Assembly: GCF_003581585.1 (NCBI RefSeq)
Contig: NZ_QXIR01000008.1
Location: 61,354 to 125,353, forward strand
Source of the DNA: Bacillus salacetis
Lineage (GTDB): Bacteria; Bacillota; Bacilli; Bacillales; Bacillaceae_B
Length of the DNA stretch: 64,000 nucleotides
Reading direction: 5' to 3'
Shown here: piece by piece, positions 17,843-26,686 of the stretch
Layout: every line of letters begins with the position of its first letter
How positions within the stretch are numbered: position 1 is the first letter of the stretch
Program-made: the position numbers and the translations under genes
Notes under the pieces: generated by a model
What the model was told of the DNA's origin: nothing
Databases searched by the model: none
What the model saw: only the letters and a program-made list of their open reading frames with translations

Positions 17843-19816
17843 TCAGATATATTTTTTGAACCATTCTTTAATGTAGTTCAATCTGGCCACTCTCAAGTTC
17901 GGTTTGCCGTTTCTTGAGAGATTATGATTGGATTCAGGGAACCGCACCATCTCTGTTTCCTTCCCTTGTCTCTTGATCGCAATGTACAGCTGCTCGGCCT
18001 GCTCGATCGGACAGCGGTAATCTTTCTCGCTGTGCAGGATCAATAACGGCGTCTTGATGTTATTCGCATACGCAAGCGGGGAGTGTTTCCACAGCTTGTC
18101 GATATCATCCAGGCCGGCATCGATCTGCCACTCGGAAAAGTAATAACCGATATCGCTGACACCATAAAAACTGACCCAGTTGCAAATCGACCTTTGGGTG
18201 ACTGCTGCTTTGAACATGCCAGTATGCCCGACAATCCAGTTTGTCATGAAACCTCCGTAACTTCCACCTGTTACGCCAAGTCTCTCTTTATCAATGAATT
18301 CATAGTTTTCGAGAACATGGTTCACCGCCGCCATCACATCTTCATAATCTCCGCCGCCGTAATCTCCCCTGACCGCATCGACAAAACTCTGGCCGTATCC
18401 ATGGCTGCCCCTTGGGTTGATGAACAGCACAGCATATCCTTCTGCTGCGAGCATCTGAAATTCGTGGTAGTATGTGTTTCCATACATCATATGAGGCCCG
18501 CCGTGTATCTCAACAATCAGGCCGCACTTTTCCCCTTCTTTCAGACCGGCCGGTTTCATCAGCCAGCCATTGATATCCCACTCGTCCTTGCTTTTAAATG
18601 TAATGGCTTCTGTTTCGGCAAGCTCAACCTGCCCGAGGAAATCATCATTTACACAGGTCAGCTTCTTCAAGTCGCCGGAAGGAATGTCAAGCATGAATAA
18701 ATCTCCGGGCAGCAATGGATCACTGATTGCCAAGATGGCTTGTTGATTCTCTCCGTCCACATCAAACCCGTAAATATGCTGATCATTCAGCAATGCCGGA
18801 TAAATGGCACCGTCCCGGTTTCCATAATAAAGAACTGTATTTCCGTTATCTGTAGTCATGAAATAAAAGCTTTCATTATCCGGGGACCACTGTATCCCGG
18901 GATTCGTCACACCCTGTTGAAAATCGATGACCATCAGATCTCCTGCCGGGCTGTCGAGATCCTTTGTCATGCAGCTGAGCGATTCTGTCTCCAGTCCATA
19001 CAGCCAGACCTTTGTCAGAGTTGCATTTTGAAATTCCCTTTCATGGCCGAGCAGTGCAATGGAACGGCTGTCAGGCGACCATGCAGCATTCCCGAAATAA
19101 CCGGTTCCGTTTGTGATCTTTTTCTCGCTGGAATTTTCTACATCATATAAAAATAAATCGGTCTGGAATGAGGTGTCCAGGTCTGCACTTTTGTCTGCGC
19201 CATAAGCTATGTATTTTCCGTCAGGAGACCATGACTGCAAAGAGTAATCTGTATCTCCCCCTGTTATCGGTTTCATGTCATCAGTCTCCAAATCAAGGAT
19301 GGCAATATGGTTTCTTTTCCCCTTGAAAAAACCGCTGTCATCGGACTTATACTTCATTTTCTTCACTTCAAGCGGCTGAGGATCCTTATCTTCTTCCTTT
19401 CCTTCGGTCAGGGATTCCCCTTCTTCCATTGCTGTTGAAAAGGCAATATTTTTTCCGCAGGGGGACCATAATGGCTGCGCAGCGCCATTCGGGCAGAAAG
19501 TGATTTGCTTCGCTTCTCCCCCGTCCCGTGCAATCAGGAATAACTGGCTCTTATCCGAGCGGTTTGAGACAAACACTACTTTTTCTCCATCAGGCGACCA
19601 CCTTGGCGATGAATTTCTGTTCGTTCCGAATGTCCACTGAACGCTTTTCCCCGTCTCGATATTGACAAGATACAGGTTCGATATGTATTCATTTTTTTCT
19701 TTATCCATTTCCGTCAGCACATAGACTGCTTCTTTCCCATTGGGTGATAGTTTGGGGTCGGAAACAGATTTCAGTTGAAACAAATCCTCTGCAGTAACTC
19801 CTTTTTTGTTTGTCAA
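17843..19816 (-). CDS. S9 family peptidase (YuxL-like acylaminoacyl peptidase)
   Basis: A 657-residue prolyl-oligopeptidase family serine peptidase. The N-terminal two thirds form a TolB-like beta-propeller with repeated 'WSPDGKxIAF' blades. The C-terminal alpha/beta hydrolase has the catalytic Ser in GGSYGGFM near 510, Asp in HSEKDYRCP near 595 and His in SNHNLSR near 630. It is probably cytoplasmic, as no signal peptide is seen. The TTG at 19816 lies 8 bases from AAAAGGAG. The downstream 17553-17842 is non-coding apart from a weak hairpin. Confidence 0.92.
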   Translation of the reverse strand: MTNKKGVTAEDLFQLKSVSDPKLSPNGKEAVYVLTEMDKEKNEYISNLYLVNIETGKSVQWTFGTNRNSSPRWSPDGEKVVFVSNRSDKSQLFLIARDGGEAKQITFCPNGAAQPLWSPCGKNIAFSTAMEEGESLTEGKEEDKDPQPLEVKKMKYKSDDSGFFKGKRNHIAILDLETDDMKPITGGDTDYSLQSWSPDGKYIAYGADKSADLDTSFQTDLFLYDVENSSEKKITNGTGYFGNAAWSPDSRSIALLGHEREFQNATLTKVWLYGLETESLSCMTKDLDSPAGDLMVIDFQQGVTNPGIQWSPDNESFYFMTTDNGNTVLYYGNRDGAIYPALLNDQHIYGFDVDGENQQAILAISDPLLPGDLFMLDIPSGDLKKLTCVNDDFLGQVELAETEAITFKSKDEWDINGWLMKPAGLKEGEKCGLIVEIHGGPHMMYGNTYYHEFQMLAAEGYAVLFINPRGSHGYGQSFVDAVRGDYGGGDYEDVMAAVNHVLENYEFIDKERLGVTGGSYGGFMTNWIVGHTGMFKAAVTQRSICNWVSFYGVSDIGYYFSEWQIDAGLDDIDKLWKHSPLAYANNIKTPLLILHSEKDYRCPIEQAEQLYIAIKRQGKETEMVRFPESNHNLSRNGKPNLRVARLNYIKEWFKKYI

Positions 19817-20015
19817 AATGCCAACTCCTTTTCTGAATCGATAGAATTTCTATTTTAAAAAATTCGACAGTCCATGCTCAATTCCTTTGTCTTAATCATT
19901 TTCCCGAACTTTTTTTGTAATTAGGGATTGGCTCCATTTTCGTTTAAAATTCAATTCAATCAACCATACTATGGAAAAAAGTTTGAAATTCGACCGCGTT
20001 CTGCAATATTGGATA

Positions 20016-20044
20016 TTGATAAATCAGTAAAAAGTACGTAAAAT
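20016..20044 (+). promoter_or_regulatory. SigA promoter of the YhjD-like gene
   Basis: TTGATA at 20016-20021 and TAAAAT at 20039-20044 are separated by exactly 17 bp, about 50 bp upstream of the ATG. Confidence 0.75.
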
Positions 20045-20093
20045 AAATATACGAACAAATGTTCTGTAATTCCTTATAAAAAGGAGCATAATT

Positions 20094-20483
20094 ATGACCA
20101 GGATTTCTGAGGAAGATCGAAACATCTTAGAGCAGGCTATTTACCTGCCAATGGTCTTGACTGTGCTGGACAGGGACTTTGCTGTTGTGGAAAAAAGCCC
20201 CTTCAAACTGAAAAGACCTTATCTGGAACTGATCGAGGAAACGATGAAGATCATTCAAAGCGAGCTTGCAGGTGTAAAAAAGTACATGAAGCACAACGGA
20301 ATGAAAGTGGAAAGAATCAAGACCGATGATGCCTTTACTATGTATCTGTTCCTTTACAGAGGATATGAGGAGCATCATAATTACTTCAACCCGCGCCTCC
20401 GCAACCGGGTCGAGGATTTGCTGAGACATTACTTGTATCAGCGCTTCCTGAACACCGGGACCCAGGAAAGCAAAAAAGCATAA
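20094..20483 (+). CDS. YhjD-like conserved protein
   Basis: A 129-residue soluble, mostly alpha-helical protein (MTRISEEDRNILEQAIYLPMVLTVLDRD, then FKLKRPYLELIEE and a GYEEHHNYFNPRLRNRVE block). It resembles B. subtilis YhjD from memory, and its position close to yhjE and sip supports that. No catalytic motif can be named. An AAAAAGGAG ribosome site precedes the ATG and a strong terminator follows. It is convergent with comK. Confidence 0.7.
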   Translation: MTRISEEDRNILEQAIYLPMVLTVLDRDFAVVEKSPFKLKRPYLELIEETMKIIQSELAGVKKYMKHNGMKVERIKTDDAFTMYLFLYRGYEEHHNYFNPRLRNRVEDLLRHYLYQRFLNTGTQESKKA

Positions 20484-20546
20484 GGAATCCCCTCCTCAGG
20501 CTGACCGCAGACCGCCTCCCAAGAAAACACTCTAAATACAGCGCAG

Positions 20547-20578
20547 AAAGCCCGGCAGAAAACTTCCTGCCGGGCTTT
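20547..20578. terminator. Bidirectional terminator between the YhjD-like gene and comK
   Basis: A perfect 12-bp stem (AAAGCCCGGCAG with CTGCCGGGCTTT) around an 8-base loop, suitable for both convergent genes. Confidence 0.85.
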
Positions 20579-20609
20579 GGGCTGTCTCAGCTTCCATCCA
20601 CACTACTCA

Positions 20610-21203
20610 TCAATACGGTTGCCTGTCCTTCCCCGGGGCCTTCTCTCCCCAGGAATAAGCAGGGACCTGCTCTGATGCCCTGCTTGAATAAACAGCGAAA
20701 TTGCGCGATGAAGAATTCCTCTCTGAATGGACGATCCGATGCTGGTAATTGATCCTTAACATTGCGGTCCTCATCATCTGCTGTTCAAAACTGGCATATG
20801 AAATGGGAAGCGTAAAGCTGCGGCGGTCCCTGAATGTCACACTGATTTCACTGCTGTTCAATTTCGTATGGGAAAGTACATGATCCTGGGATACCCACAT
20901 GCAATGGGATTTGACTGGTGAAGTGGTTGGAAAAAGATAAATAGACGAATGAGGATCTACAATGATGGGGGCTTTATGTGTAATGCCAGTCAATCGTTTT
21001 GTGCCGTCTTTCCGGCCTTGGTAAGATGATCCGAAAAATTCACAGCTTTTTTTGATGATGTCAAAAGGCTTAAACGGTGATAACAATGTTTCACTCTCTT
21101 CATGGATTTCGGTATACGTCCTGGAGCCATATTCAATCGGCATAATCAGCATCGTATAGGGATTGATTTCATATTCTTCAATAATTCGAGATTTTTCGAC
21201 CAT
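20610..21203 (-). CDS. comK: Competence transcription factor ComK
   Basis: A 197-residue ComK, the master activator of competence genes. The conserved core is clear: CEFFGSSYQGRKDGTKRLTG near residue 54, PIIVDPHSSIYLFPT near 78, a CMWVSQDHV segment and LPISYASFEQQMMRTAMLR near 130. The ATG follows AGAGGAGG. Length and neighbours (yhzC) match B. subtilis. Its promoter region carries an AT-rich palindrome that may be a ComK box. A comK gene alone does not show that the strain is transformable. Confidence 0.95.
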   Translation of the reverse strand: MVEKSRIIEEYEINPYTMLIMPIEYGSRTYTEIHEESETLLSPFKPFDIIKKSCEFFGSSYQGRKDGTKRLTGITHKAPIIVDPHSSIYLFPTTSPVKSHCMWVSQDHVLSHTKLNSSEISVTFRDRRSFTLPISYASFEQQMMRTAMLRINYQHRIVHSERNSSSRNFAVYSSRASEQVPAYSWGEKAPGKDRQPY

Positions 21204-21235
21204 TCCTCTGCCTCCTCTACAATTTCTCTACCATA

Positions 21236-21312
21236 ATAACATAATATTCCAAAAATTACATCAAGTTCCTGGAGGTTCGCCAGGAATAATTTATCAGAAA
21301 ATTTAAAATTTT
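21236..21312 (-). promoter_or_regulatory. comK promoter with candidate ComK box
   Basis: On the minus strand TTGATG (21264-21259) and TGTTAT (21241-21236) are 17 bp apart and about 35 bp from the comK start. A short hairpin (TTCCTGG and CCAGGAA, 21267-21285) and an AT palindrome AAAATTTAAAATTTT (21298-21312) lie upstream. ComK binds AAAA-N5-TTTT boxes, so the AT palindrome is a plausible but inexact site. Confidence 0.55.
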
Positions 21313-21315
21313 ACG

Positions 21316-21396
21316 TTGTTTTCTTTGAAGTTATCTCATATAATAGAAAAAAGTTCTTTCACCGGAAACACCGGAGGGCCCAAAAGGAGCTTTTTT
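21316..21396 (+). promoter_or_regulatory. Promoter and 5' hairpin upstream of yhzC
   Basis: TTGTTT (21316-21321) and a perfect TATAAT (21339-21344) are 17 bp apart. Immediately downstream a 13-pair stem with G-U pairs (AAAAAAGTTCTTT with AAAGGAGCTTTTTT) encloses CCGG-AAACA-CCGG. It ends in a T-run, so it looks like a very early terminator or a 5' stabilising hairpin. The leader to yhzC would be about 310 bases and contains no convincing gene. Confidence 0.55.
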
Positions 21397-21660
21397 AATA
21401 AGCACAGCCAAGACCTGGTTCTTCTGCCATCATTCGTTTCATGTAACGTGTTTTGTGCAAAGTCTGTTTCGCAATTATTACTTCGGAAAAGTCCCTAAAG
21501 AAGGATTTCCTCCTGGATGCCCGAAGCTTTATTTCCCACCAGGGAAGCAGCTCTTTTCTTTCTTATCTGCAGAGATATCGGATGAATTTTGGATAGCCTG
21601 GACCAAATGGAACAACTGTTTTGAAAAGAGCCATATAAAAAAGACTTCAGGGGTGAGTTT

Positions 21661-21900
21661 ATGGATAAAAAGAAAACCTATTCAGAATTGATGAGAGCTT
21701 GTGCAAAGACAGGGAAAACAGCCGCCGAGATGACTTTGAACGAAATTTATGTGGATATGGTATTGAATGAAATCAGCTTACTGAATCAAAAAAAGAAGCT
21801 GAAAGAAGAGCTGGATTGTGCCCTGGATCAGCATAACAGACAAAAATTCATGACACTGTCGCTTCAATTGAAAAAGTTGAACGAAGAATATGGAATATAA
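21661..21900 (+). CDS. yhzC: IDEAL-domain protein YhzC
   Basis: A 79-residue protein with an IDEAL domain: EIYVDMVLNEISLLNQKKKLKEELDCALDQ followed by FMTLSLQLKKL. In B. subtilis yhzC also sits beside comK. IDEAL domains occur in small Bacillus regulators and adaptors; a link to competence is suggested only by position. An AGGGGTGA site lies 5 bases before the ATG. The overlapping frame at 21455 is judged spurious. Confidence 0.85.
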   Translation: MDKKKTYSELMRACAKTGKTAAEMTLNEIYVDMVLNEISLLNQKKKLKEELDCALDQHNRQKFMTLSLQLKKLNEEYGI

Positions 21901-21904
21901 CCAA

Positions 21905-21929
21905 TGGACTGACTTACAAAGTCAGTCCA
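21905..21929. terminator. Bidirectional terminator between yhzC and the coiled-coil gene
   Basis: A perfect 11-bp stem (TGGACTGACTT with AAGTCAGTCCA) with a 3-base loop between two convergent stops. Confidence 0.85.
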
Positions 21930-21938
21930 CCTTCATTT

Positions 21939-22874
21939 TTACGCATTTTCCAGGTGTTTTCGTTTTTTTTCTTCTATATCTTCCGTTTCCCGCTTGAGCC
22001 CGTCTGCCTGTTTCTCCAGCTTCAACGAAAGACTTTTCACCTTTCTCCTTGTTTCAGAGACCTGTTCCGCGGTCCTGCTGATTTTGTCCTGCACCATCAT
22101 ATCGGAGAAGAAGTTATCAAAAAACATATCCGTCATGTTCAGGAAACCGGAAACCTCCAAGGTTCCAGAAGCTTCCATATTCAGATCCTGTAGTTCTCTT
22201 TCCAACGTTTTCAGGTATCTCTGGGCTCCATGAAGTGCCCGCTGTGCCTCATCCATCTTTGAACGCTTGGCCGCAGTTGAGATCATCCCTCCCCCGGCCA
22301 GATCAAGCATCCCCCAGTTCCCCGCGCTCCTAAGAAAGCCAGAAGCTGTCTCCAGCTTCTCACCTGCCCTGGCCGCAGCATCTTCCGCCTCCTTTACTTC
22401 TTTGAGTTGAGCTTTAAGTTCGGATGATTGTTCTGCCAGATTGTATAAAAGCTCACTGAGATTTGAAGAAGAATCATGTATCATCTTTTCTTTTGCCTCC
22501 AGCAGCATTTCGTATCTCTTATCAGGTCTCCCCAGGTCCATGATTTTAGTTGAGAGTTCCCTTTCTTCCTGCTGCAGTTCTTCAACCGTCCATTTCCACT
22601 CATCATATTGAAGCTTTGCTTTCACGGCCTCTTCTTTTTCAAGCTCCAGACGCTCTTCCTTTTTTCCTGCCATCGTCAACAGCAAACCGGTGACCGACCA
22701 GCCTTCCAGTTTATCTACGTCCTCATTTTCTTTTTCAAGATGTTCCTTGAATCTTCTCAATTTCCCTTTCGCTTCCATAAGTTCATCCCTCAGCTGACTT
22801 TGTCTGCGGGTCCATTTTGTATGTAATCTCAGATCCTCTTTCACTTGATCAAGTTGTATATTGATGTCTTTCAT
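21939..22874 (-). CDS. Coiled-coil protein of unknown function
   Basis: A 311-residue protein that is almost entirely charged alpha-helix: long Glu/Lys/Leu heptad-like stretches at residues 1-60, 75-180 and 250-311. A Gly-rich break (WGMLDLAGGGMISTAAKRSKMD) lies near residue 200. There is no signal peptide. The start is the ATG at 22874, which has GGGAGGG upstream; the longer frame from 22994 runs into the M48 gene. Its ribosome site is part of a terminator-like hairpin (see 22877-22916). I do not recognise a characterised family. Confidence 0.8.
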   Translation of the reverse strand: MKDINIQLDQVKEDLRLHTKWTRRQSQLRDELMEAKGKLRRFKEHLEKENEDVDKLEGWSVTGLLLTMAGKKEERLELEKEEAVKAKLQYDEWKWTVEELQQEERELSTKIMDLGRPDKRYEMLLEAKEKMIHDSSSNLSELLYNLAEQSSELKAQLKEVKEAEDAAARAGEKLETASGFLRSAGNWGMLDLAGGGMISTAAKRSKMDEAQRALHGAQRYLKTLERELQDLNMEASGTLEVSGFLNMTDMFFDNFFSDMMVQDKISRTAEQVSETRRKVKSLSLKLEKQADGLKRETEDIEEKKRKHLENA

Positions 22875-22876
22875 TA

Positions 22877-22916
22877 AAAAATCCCTCCCATTAATTATAC
22901 GAATGGGAGGGATTTT
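22877..22916 (-). terminator. Terminator hairpin containing the next gene's ribosome site
   Basis: On the minus strand AAAATCCCTCCCATT pairs perfectly with AATGGGAGGGATTTT and runs into TTTTTTA, directly before the ATG of the coiled-coil gene. The GGGAGGG in the 3' arm is that gene's ribosome site. The loop contains TATAAT. It can end M48 protease transcripts and hide the ribosome site in readthrough RNA. Confidence 0.8.
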
Positions 22917-22932
22917 GGTTTCATCTTCCGTG

Positions 22933-24192
22933 TCATTCACCCTTCTCATGCTCTTCCAGCATAATAAGCCTCTCCAGCATTGTCGGATGTCCATAGCGGA
23001 ATATTTTAACCAGGAGAGGGGGATTGACCTGGCTCAAACCTACTCTGGATAATTCTTGAAAAGATGAGATGGCTGCTTCCGTATCATCCGTCATTTCAAT
23101 CGCATACCGGTCGGCACGTGTCTCCTGATACCGGGAGATGAAATTGGAGAATGGACTGATGGTGAACATCAGTATGGAAGTAATTAAAAGGAATACAGGC
23201 AGCGAACTAAGACTGGAAACTTTGTCTACTTTCATTTTCCCGCCGTGTCTTTTAATAAGAAAATCCATCAATTTGGCTGCAATCCATAGACCAAAGAAAG
23301 AAAATACTAAGTACAGCGCAATCCCGATGTAAATATGTTTTTCGACATAGTGAGCCATTTCGTGTGCCATGATAAAGAGAATCTCTCTCTCGGAAAGCCT
23401 GTTGATTGTCGTATCCCACAAGACGATCCTTGAATTTGAGCCGACTCCGGTCACGTAAGCGTTCAGGGAATTGGTTTTCGAAGACATATCGACTTCATAT
23501 ACATGATCAGAAGGTATATTTGCCCGGTCAGCCATATCCAGGATCTTTTCCTCCAGGACTTTATCCTTTAGAGGGGTAAAATCATTATATAGAGGATCAA
23601 TCAGGACAGGCTGGATAAACATCATGAAAATGCTGAATGGTACAGATAATGCCCATGCAGCCAGCCACCATCTTTTTGGGAATTTCCTGACCAGCCAATA
23701 AAGGACGGTGATGATAATGAACATCGTCAGGTAATTCACCCAGAAATCTGTCAATTCATCCTTCATCCACTCGGAAAAACTTTGTGTTGAAATATCGTAA
23801 GCCCTGGAAATTCTGTACGAAATATATTGGAAAGGAAAAATCACCAAATTCGAAAGCAGTGACAGCCAGAATAAGTATATCGCTGTCTGAAGGATCCTGA
23901 ACCTTGATGTTGCCTGGGACCATCGCTCAAATGCCCTTGAGGCGCCAAGGATCAAAATCAGAAAGTAAAACAGCCACTCGTAAGGCGTGGAAAGAAAAAA
24001 CAATAGATTCTTTATTTTGGAATACTCTTCACTCAGCATCAGTTCCCTGCTGTTCATAAATGTTTCCGGATCGGCACTGCTCCCTTTATAAACATCAGGC
24101 AAAGATGAATCAGCCAGGAAGTACAGATAAATGTAAAAGAATATCCCTAAGAACAAATAAAGCAGTACAGCCCTGAACGCCCATTTCCGCAA
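22933..24192 (-). CDS. M48 family metallopeptidase (YhfN-like CAAX protease fold)
   Basis: A 419-residue membrane metalloprotease. The N-terminal half is the polytopic CAAX-protease-1 type region. The zinc site HEMAH lies near residue 280 (IMAHEMAHYVEK), and the third ligand is probably the Glu of QETRADRYA near 360. It has several membrane segments on both sides of the active site. B. subtilis yhfN in the same neighbourhood encodes a similar protein. The start is a TTG at 24192, 8 bases from GGGAGG. The substrate is unknown; family members degrade or process membrane proteins. Confidence 0.9.
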   Translation of the reverse strand: MRKWAFRAVLLYLFLGIFFYIYLYFLADSSLPDVYKGSSADPETFMNSRELMLSEEYSKIKNLLFFLSTPYEWLFYFLILILGASRAFERWSQATSRFRILQTAIYLFWLSLLSNLVIFPFQYISYRISRAYDISTQSFSEWMKDELTDFWVNYLTMFIIITVLYWLVRKFPKRWWLAAWALSVPFSIFMMFIQPVLIDPLYNDFTPLKDKVLEEKILDMADRANIPSDHVYEVDMSSKTNSLNAYVTGVGSNSRIVLWDTTINRLSEREILFIMAHEMAHYVEKHIYIGIALYLVFSFFGLWIAAKLMDFLIKRHGGKMKVDKVSSLSSLPVFLLITSILMFTISPFSNFISRYQETRADRYAIEMTDDTEAAISSFQELSRVGLSQVNPPLLVKIFRYGHPTMLERLIMLEEHEKGE

Positions 24193-24578
24193 TACAGATT
24201 CCTCCCTTCATTTCCTTCTATACTATATGTAATGACCTGTCCCTATAAATAGAACAGGCAGTTTCAGCAAATCTGACATCCCTGCCCTGCCGTTAGTTAG
24301 TGTACCACTAAAATCCGAGCCTATTAGAAAGGCTCTTTTGGCTATTAAATGTAAATTATAAATGATGCCCTGTAAATTCACCGTAATTCCGGCAGGATAC
24401 AGGAGAGAAATCCAGCTCTTATAAAGGCGAAAACCTTAGAAAAGACTAAAATCGAAAGCCCCTAGCTGGGATTATGACCCTCTTGAAGTATTGGATTATG
24501 GTTCGAAGCGATGGACTCTCAAGGGTAAGGTGGAAATTCGTGAAATTATATCCAAAATAAATATTTTACTACAACAAA
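24193..24578. other. Intergenic region without a recognisable gene
   Basis: About 390 bp upstream of the M48 gene. It has small hairpins (CCTGT..ACAGG near 24240; GAGCC..GGCTC-TTTT near 24318) but no open frame with a ribosome site. Confidence 0.5.
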
Positions 24579-24606
24579 AAGAGAAGAACATCAGATTCTT
24601 CTCTAA
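24579..24606 (-). terminator. Terminator of azlCD
   Basis: AGAGAAGAA pairs with TTCTTCTCT and is followed on the minus strand by TTTTTG. The stem overlaps the azlD stop. Confidence 0.75.
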
Positions 24607-24914
24607 GTAAAAAACAAGGAATACACAGAGAGCACGGCAATGGCTCCCAAGACGACCACAATAACATTCGCACCGAGATATGCCAGCAGGAACGCTGCCG
24701 CTGCTCCAACAGCCCCGAACCAGATGTCCCCACCCTGAATCAAAAGGATTTTCGGAAAAATCAATGCACCCAGAACAGCAAACGGAACATTTTTCAAGAC
24801 CCCCTGCAAAAAGGAAGGAAGCTCCTTTCCCTGGAACATGATGAGCGGAACTAATCTGGGGATATACGTAACGACAGCCATTCCGATTATCATGATAAGA
24901 ATCGTTTCACTCAT
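24603..24914 (-). CDS. azlD: AzlD family branched-chain amino-acid transport subunit
   Basis: A 103-residue hydrophobic protein with four predicted membrane helices, including MAVVTYIPRLVPL and FLQGVLKNVPFAVLGALIFP, both typical of AzlD. It works with AzlC as a two-component exporter of branched-chain amino acids or analogues. Its start overlaps the end of azlC by 8 bases. Confidence 0.92.
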   Translation of the reverse strand: MSETILIMIIGMAVVTYIPRLVPLIMFQGKELPSFLQGVLKNVPFAVLGALIFPKILLIQGGDIWFGAVGAAAAFLLAYLGANVIVVVLGAIAVLSVYSLFFT

Positions 24915-25647
24915 TTTGCGCGGCCCCTTTCTTTTTCAGGCTGGCAACAAGCTCCACAAGTACAGCAGAAATGATTGTGGCAAACATGATCGCCCAGCCT
25001 TCAGAGATGGCAGTCGTAAAAAGGAATACACTATTCAAGGCAGCGGCGGTGGCAGCCAGATAGACCACTTTGACACTTTTTTTCATGGACGGTACGAGCA
25101 GGCCCACAAACATGGCATACAAGGCAACCCCCATGCTTACTTGCAGAAATTCAGGAAGAACCTGCCCGATGATATAACCGAGTCCCGAGTTCACAACCCA
25201 GCTTGCATAGGAGATGAGGATGACACCAAAAGCAAAGGATGTCTTCGCTCTTCCATCCTTTACGGAAATTACCGTAAAGGTTTCATCCGTTATACCGAAA
25301 GAATAAACAGCCTTGATCCAGCCCTTTTCTTTCTCCAATTTCTCATTCAGCGAGGCAGACATCAGGAAGTGGCGGATGTTCACAATGAAGGTGGTTAAGA
25401 TGATTTCAAATACCCCTGTCCCGATCGCGATCAAGCTCAAGGAAATATACTGCGCTGCCCCTGCGAAGACAAGCAGGCTCATCAGGACCGTTTCATATAG
25501 AGTCAATCCGGTCGTCCGTGCCAGCAGCCCGAATGTCAGGGCAACCGGAAAATAGCCGACTGCGATGCTGATTCCTGCCTGGAGGCCGGTACGGAACTCG
25601 CCGCCGGGTTTTCTTGTATTAATCAATGCTTCCACTTTCAATCCCAC
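24907..25647 (-). CDS. azlC: AzlC family branched-chain amino-acid transport subunit
   Basis: A 246-residue membrane protein. AzlC motifs GYFPVALTFGLLARTTGLT near residue 30 and FAGAAQYISLSLIA near 62 are clear, with NIRHFLMSASL near 88. It forms the larger subunit of the AzlCD exporter. The start is uncertain: GTG 25647, TTG 25641 and GTG 25635 are all near a GGGGTGGG tract. No AzlB-type regulator gene is adjacent. Confidence 0.92.
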   Translation of the reverse strand: MGLKVEALINTRKPGGEFRTGLQAGISIAVGYFPVALTFGLLARTTGLTLYETVLMSLLVFAGAAQYISLSLIAIGTGVFEIILTTFIVNIRHFLMSASLNEKLEKEKGWIKAVYSFGITDETFTVISVKDGRAKTSFAFGVILISYASWVVNSGLGYIIGQVLPEFLQVSMGVALYAMFVGLLVPSMKKSVKVVYLAATAAALNSVFLFTTAISEGWAIMFATIISAVLVELVASLKKKGAAQNE

Positions 25648-25769
25648 CCCATTTATGTAAAATATATCAAATCCGGAATAAATAATTTCATTATATTATA
25701 GCGGGGAAGATATTAGTATACAAGAATAATTGATAAGATCGAGTTATGATCGTCTGCTATTTTATCTTA

Positions 25770-26507
25770 TCAACTTAAGATAACAGTTTTCACTACAGCA
25801 AAATATTCCCTGATCATATAGTTGACCTGAATGAAAAAATCGGATTCCCCGCTTAATCCGCTGCAATGAAGTCCGAGTTTTTCCCCGGTTAATTTCGCAC
25901 GATAGACATGGTAATCACTGGTGATAATCAAGATATGCCCATCGGCTGAACCGTTTCTCTCAAGGATCCGTTTTGAGTTTTCAAGGTTCTCGAATGTGGT
26001 TGTCGATTGATTTTCTTCCGTGATTCTATCAGGGTTGATTCCATGTGAAATGAGATACCCGGCCATCGCTTTCGACTCTGGTATATCTTCACCCTTTCCT
26101 TGACCGCCGGAAACAATGACTGGGACTCCAGGATGATCAATAAGGTATTCTGCTCCTGCCTTCAGTCTAGTTTCCAAAGTCCGGGAAATTTCCTCCCCTT
26201 TCAAACCCGCTCCAAGAATGACCGCATAATCGATGTCTGAAGGCACTTCGGTGTCCATCTCTAAGACAAGTAAAATTTGAACCGCCGCAAATGAAAGAAG
26301 AAATACAGAGTACCCCAGCAGGACAGCATTATGAATGTATCGTAAAATCCGGATTTTCCTCCTCGGATAAGAATAATACAAAGACGCCGTTAAAAGAATG
26401 TTTGCCGTAACGAATATGATTCCAAATGTAATTCCGAACAAGACAGTAAAAACCAAAAATAAAAGGATGATCACTGTACAAAAAGATAGATAGTGTTTAA
26501 TATTCAT
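25770..26507 (-). CDS. DUF218 (YdcF/SanA-like) membrane protein
   Basis: A 245-residue protein with two or three N-terminal membrane helices, then a DUF218 domain: YAVILGAGLKGEEIS near residue 93, PVIVSGGQGKGEDIPES near 127, TFENLENSKRIL and ITSDYHVYRA near 195. Such proteins (SanA, ElyC, YdcF) act at the cell envelope but lack a defined reaction. A GAGGT site precedes the ATG. A 10-bp inverted repeat (TTGATAAGAT and ATCTTATCAA) spans its stop and may aid termination. Confidence 0.88.
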   Translation of the reverse strand: MNIKHYLSFCTVIILLFLVFTVLFGITFGIIFVTANILLTASLYYSYPRRKIRILRYIHNAVLLGYSVFLLSFAAVQILLVLEMDTEVPSDIDYAVILGAGLKGEEISRTLETRLKAGAEYLIDHPGVPVIVSGGQGKGEDIPESKAMAGYLISHGINPDRITEENQSTTTFENLENSKRILERNGSADGHILIITSDYHVYRAKLTGEKLGLHCSGLSGESDFFIQVNYMIREYFAVVKTVILS

Positions 26508-26686
26508 GAAAATACCTCATCAGCTTAAATTATCTTCATTTTACCATGATCTTGACCTATATCAGCAGCTCGTAACCGCCATGATACCCAAAAAATATAA
26601 TTCTAGGAATAACTGTAGATAGGATAGGAGGCAAATGGTAAAATGGACCCAGCATAAGTATCCTTACATAAATTGGATGGTGTTTT

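Noticed and set aside
21455..21691. A 78-residue frame in the yhzC leader
   Set aside because: No ribosome site and it overlaps yhzC in another frame.
24316..24350. Third MITE end (GGCTCTTTTGG)
   Set aside because: Only about 10 bp match the MITE end and no partner end or target duplication was found; it also reads as a small hairpin.
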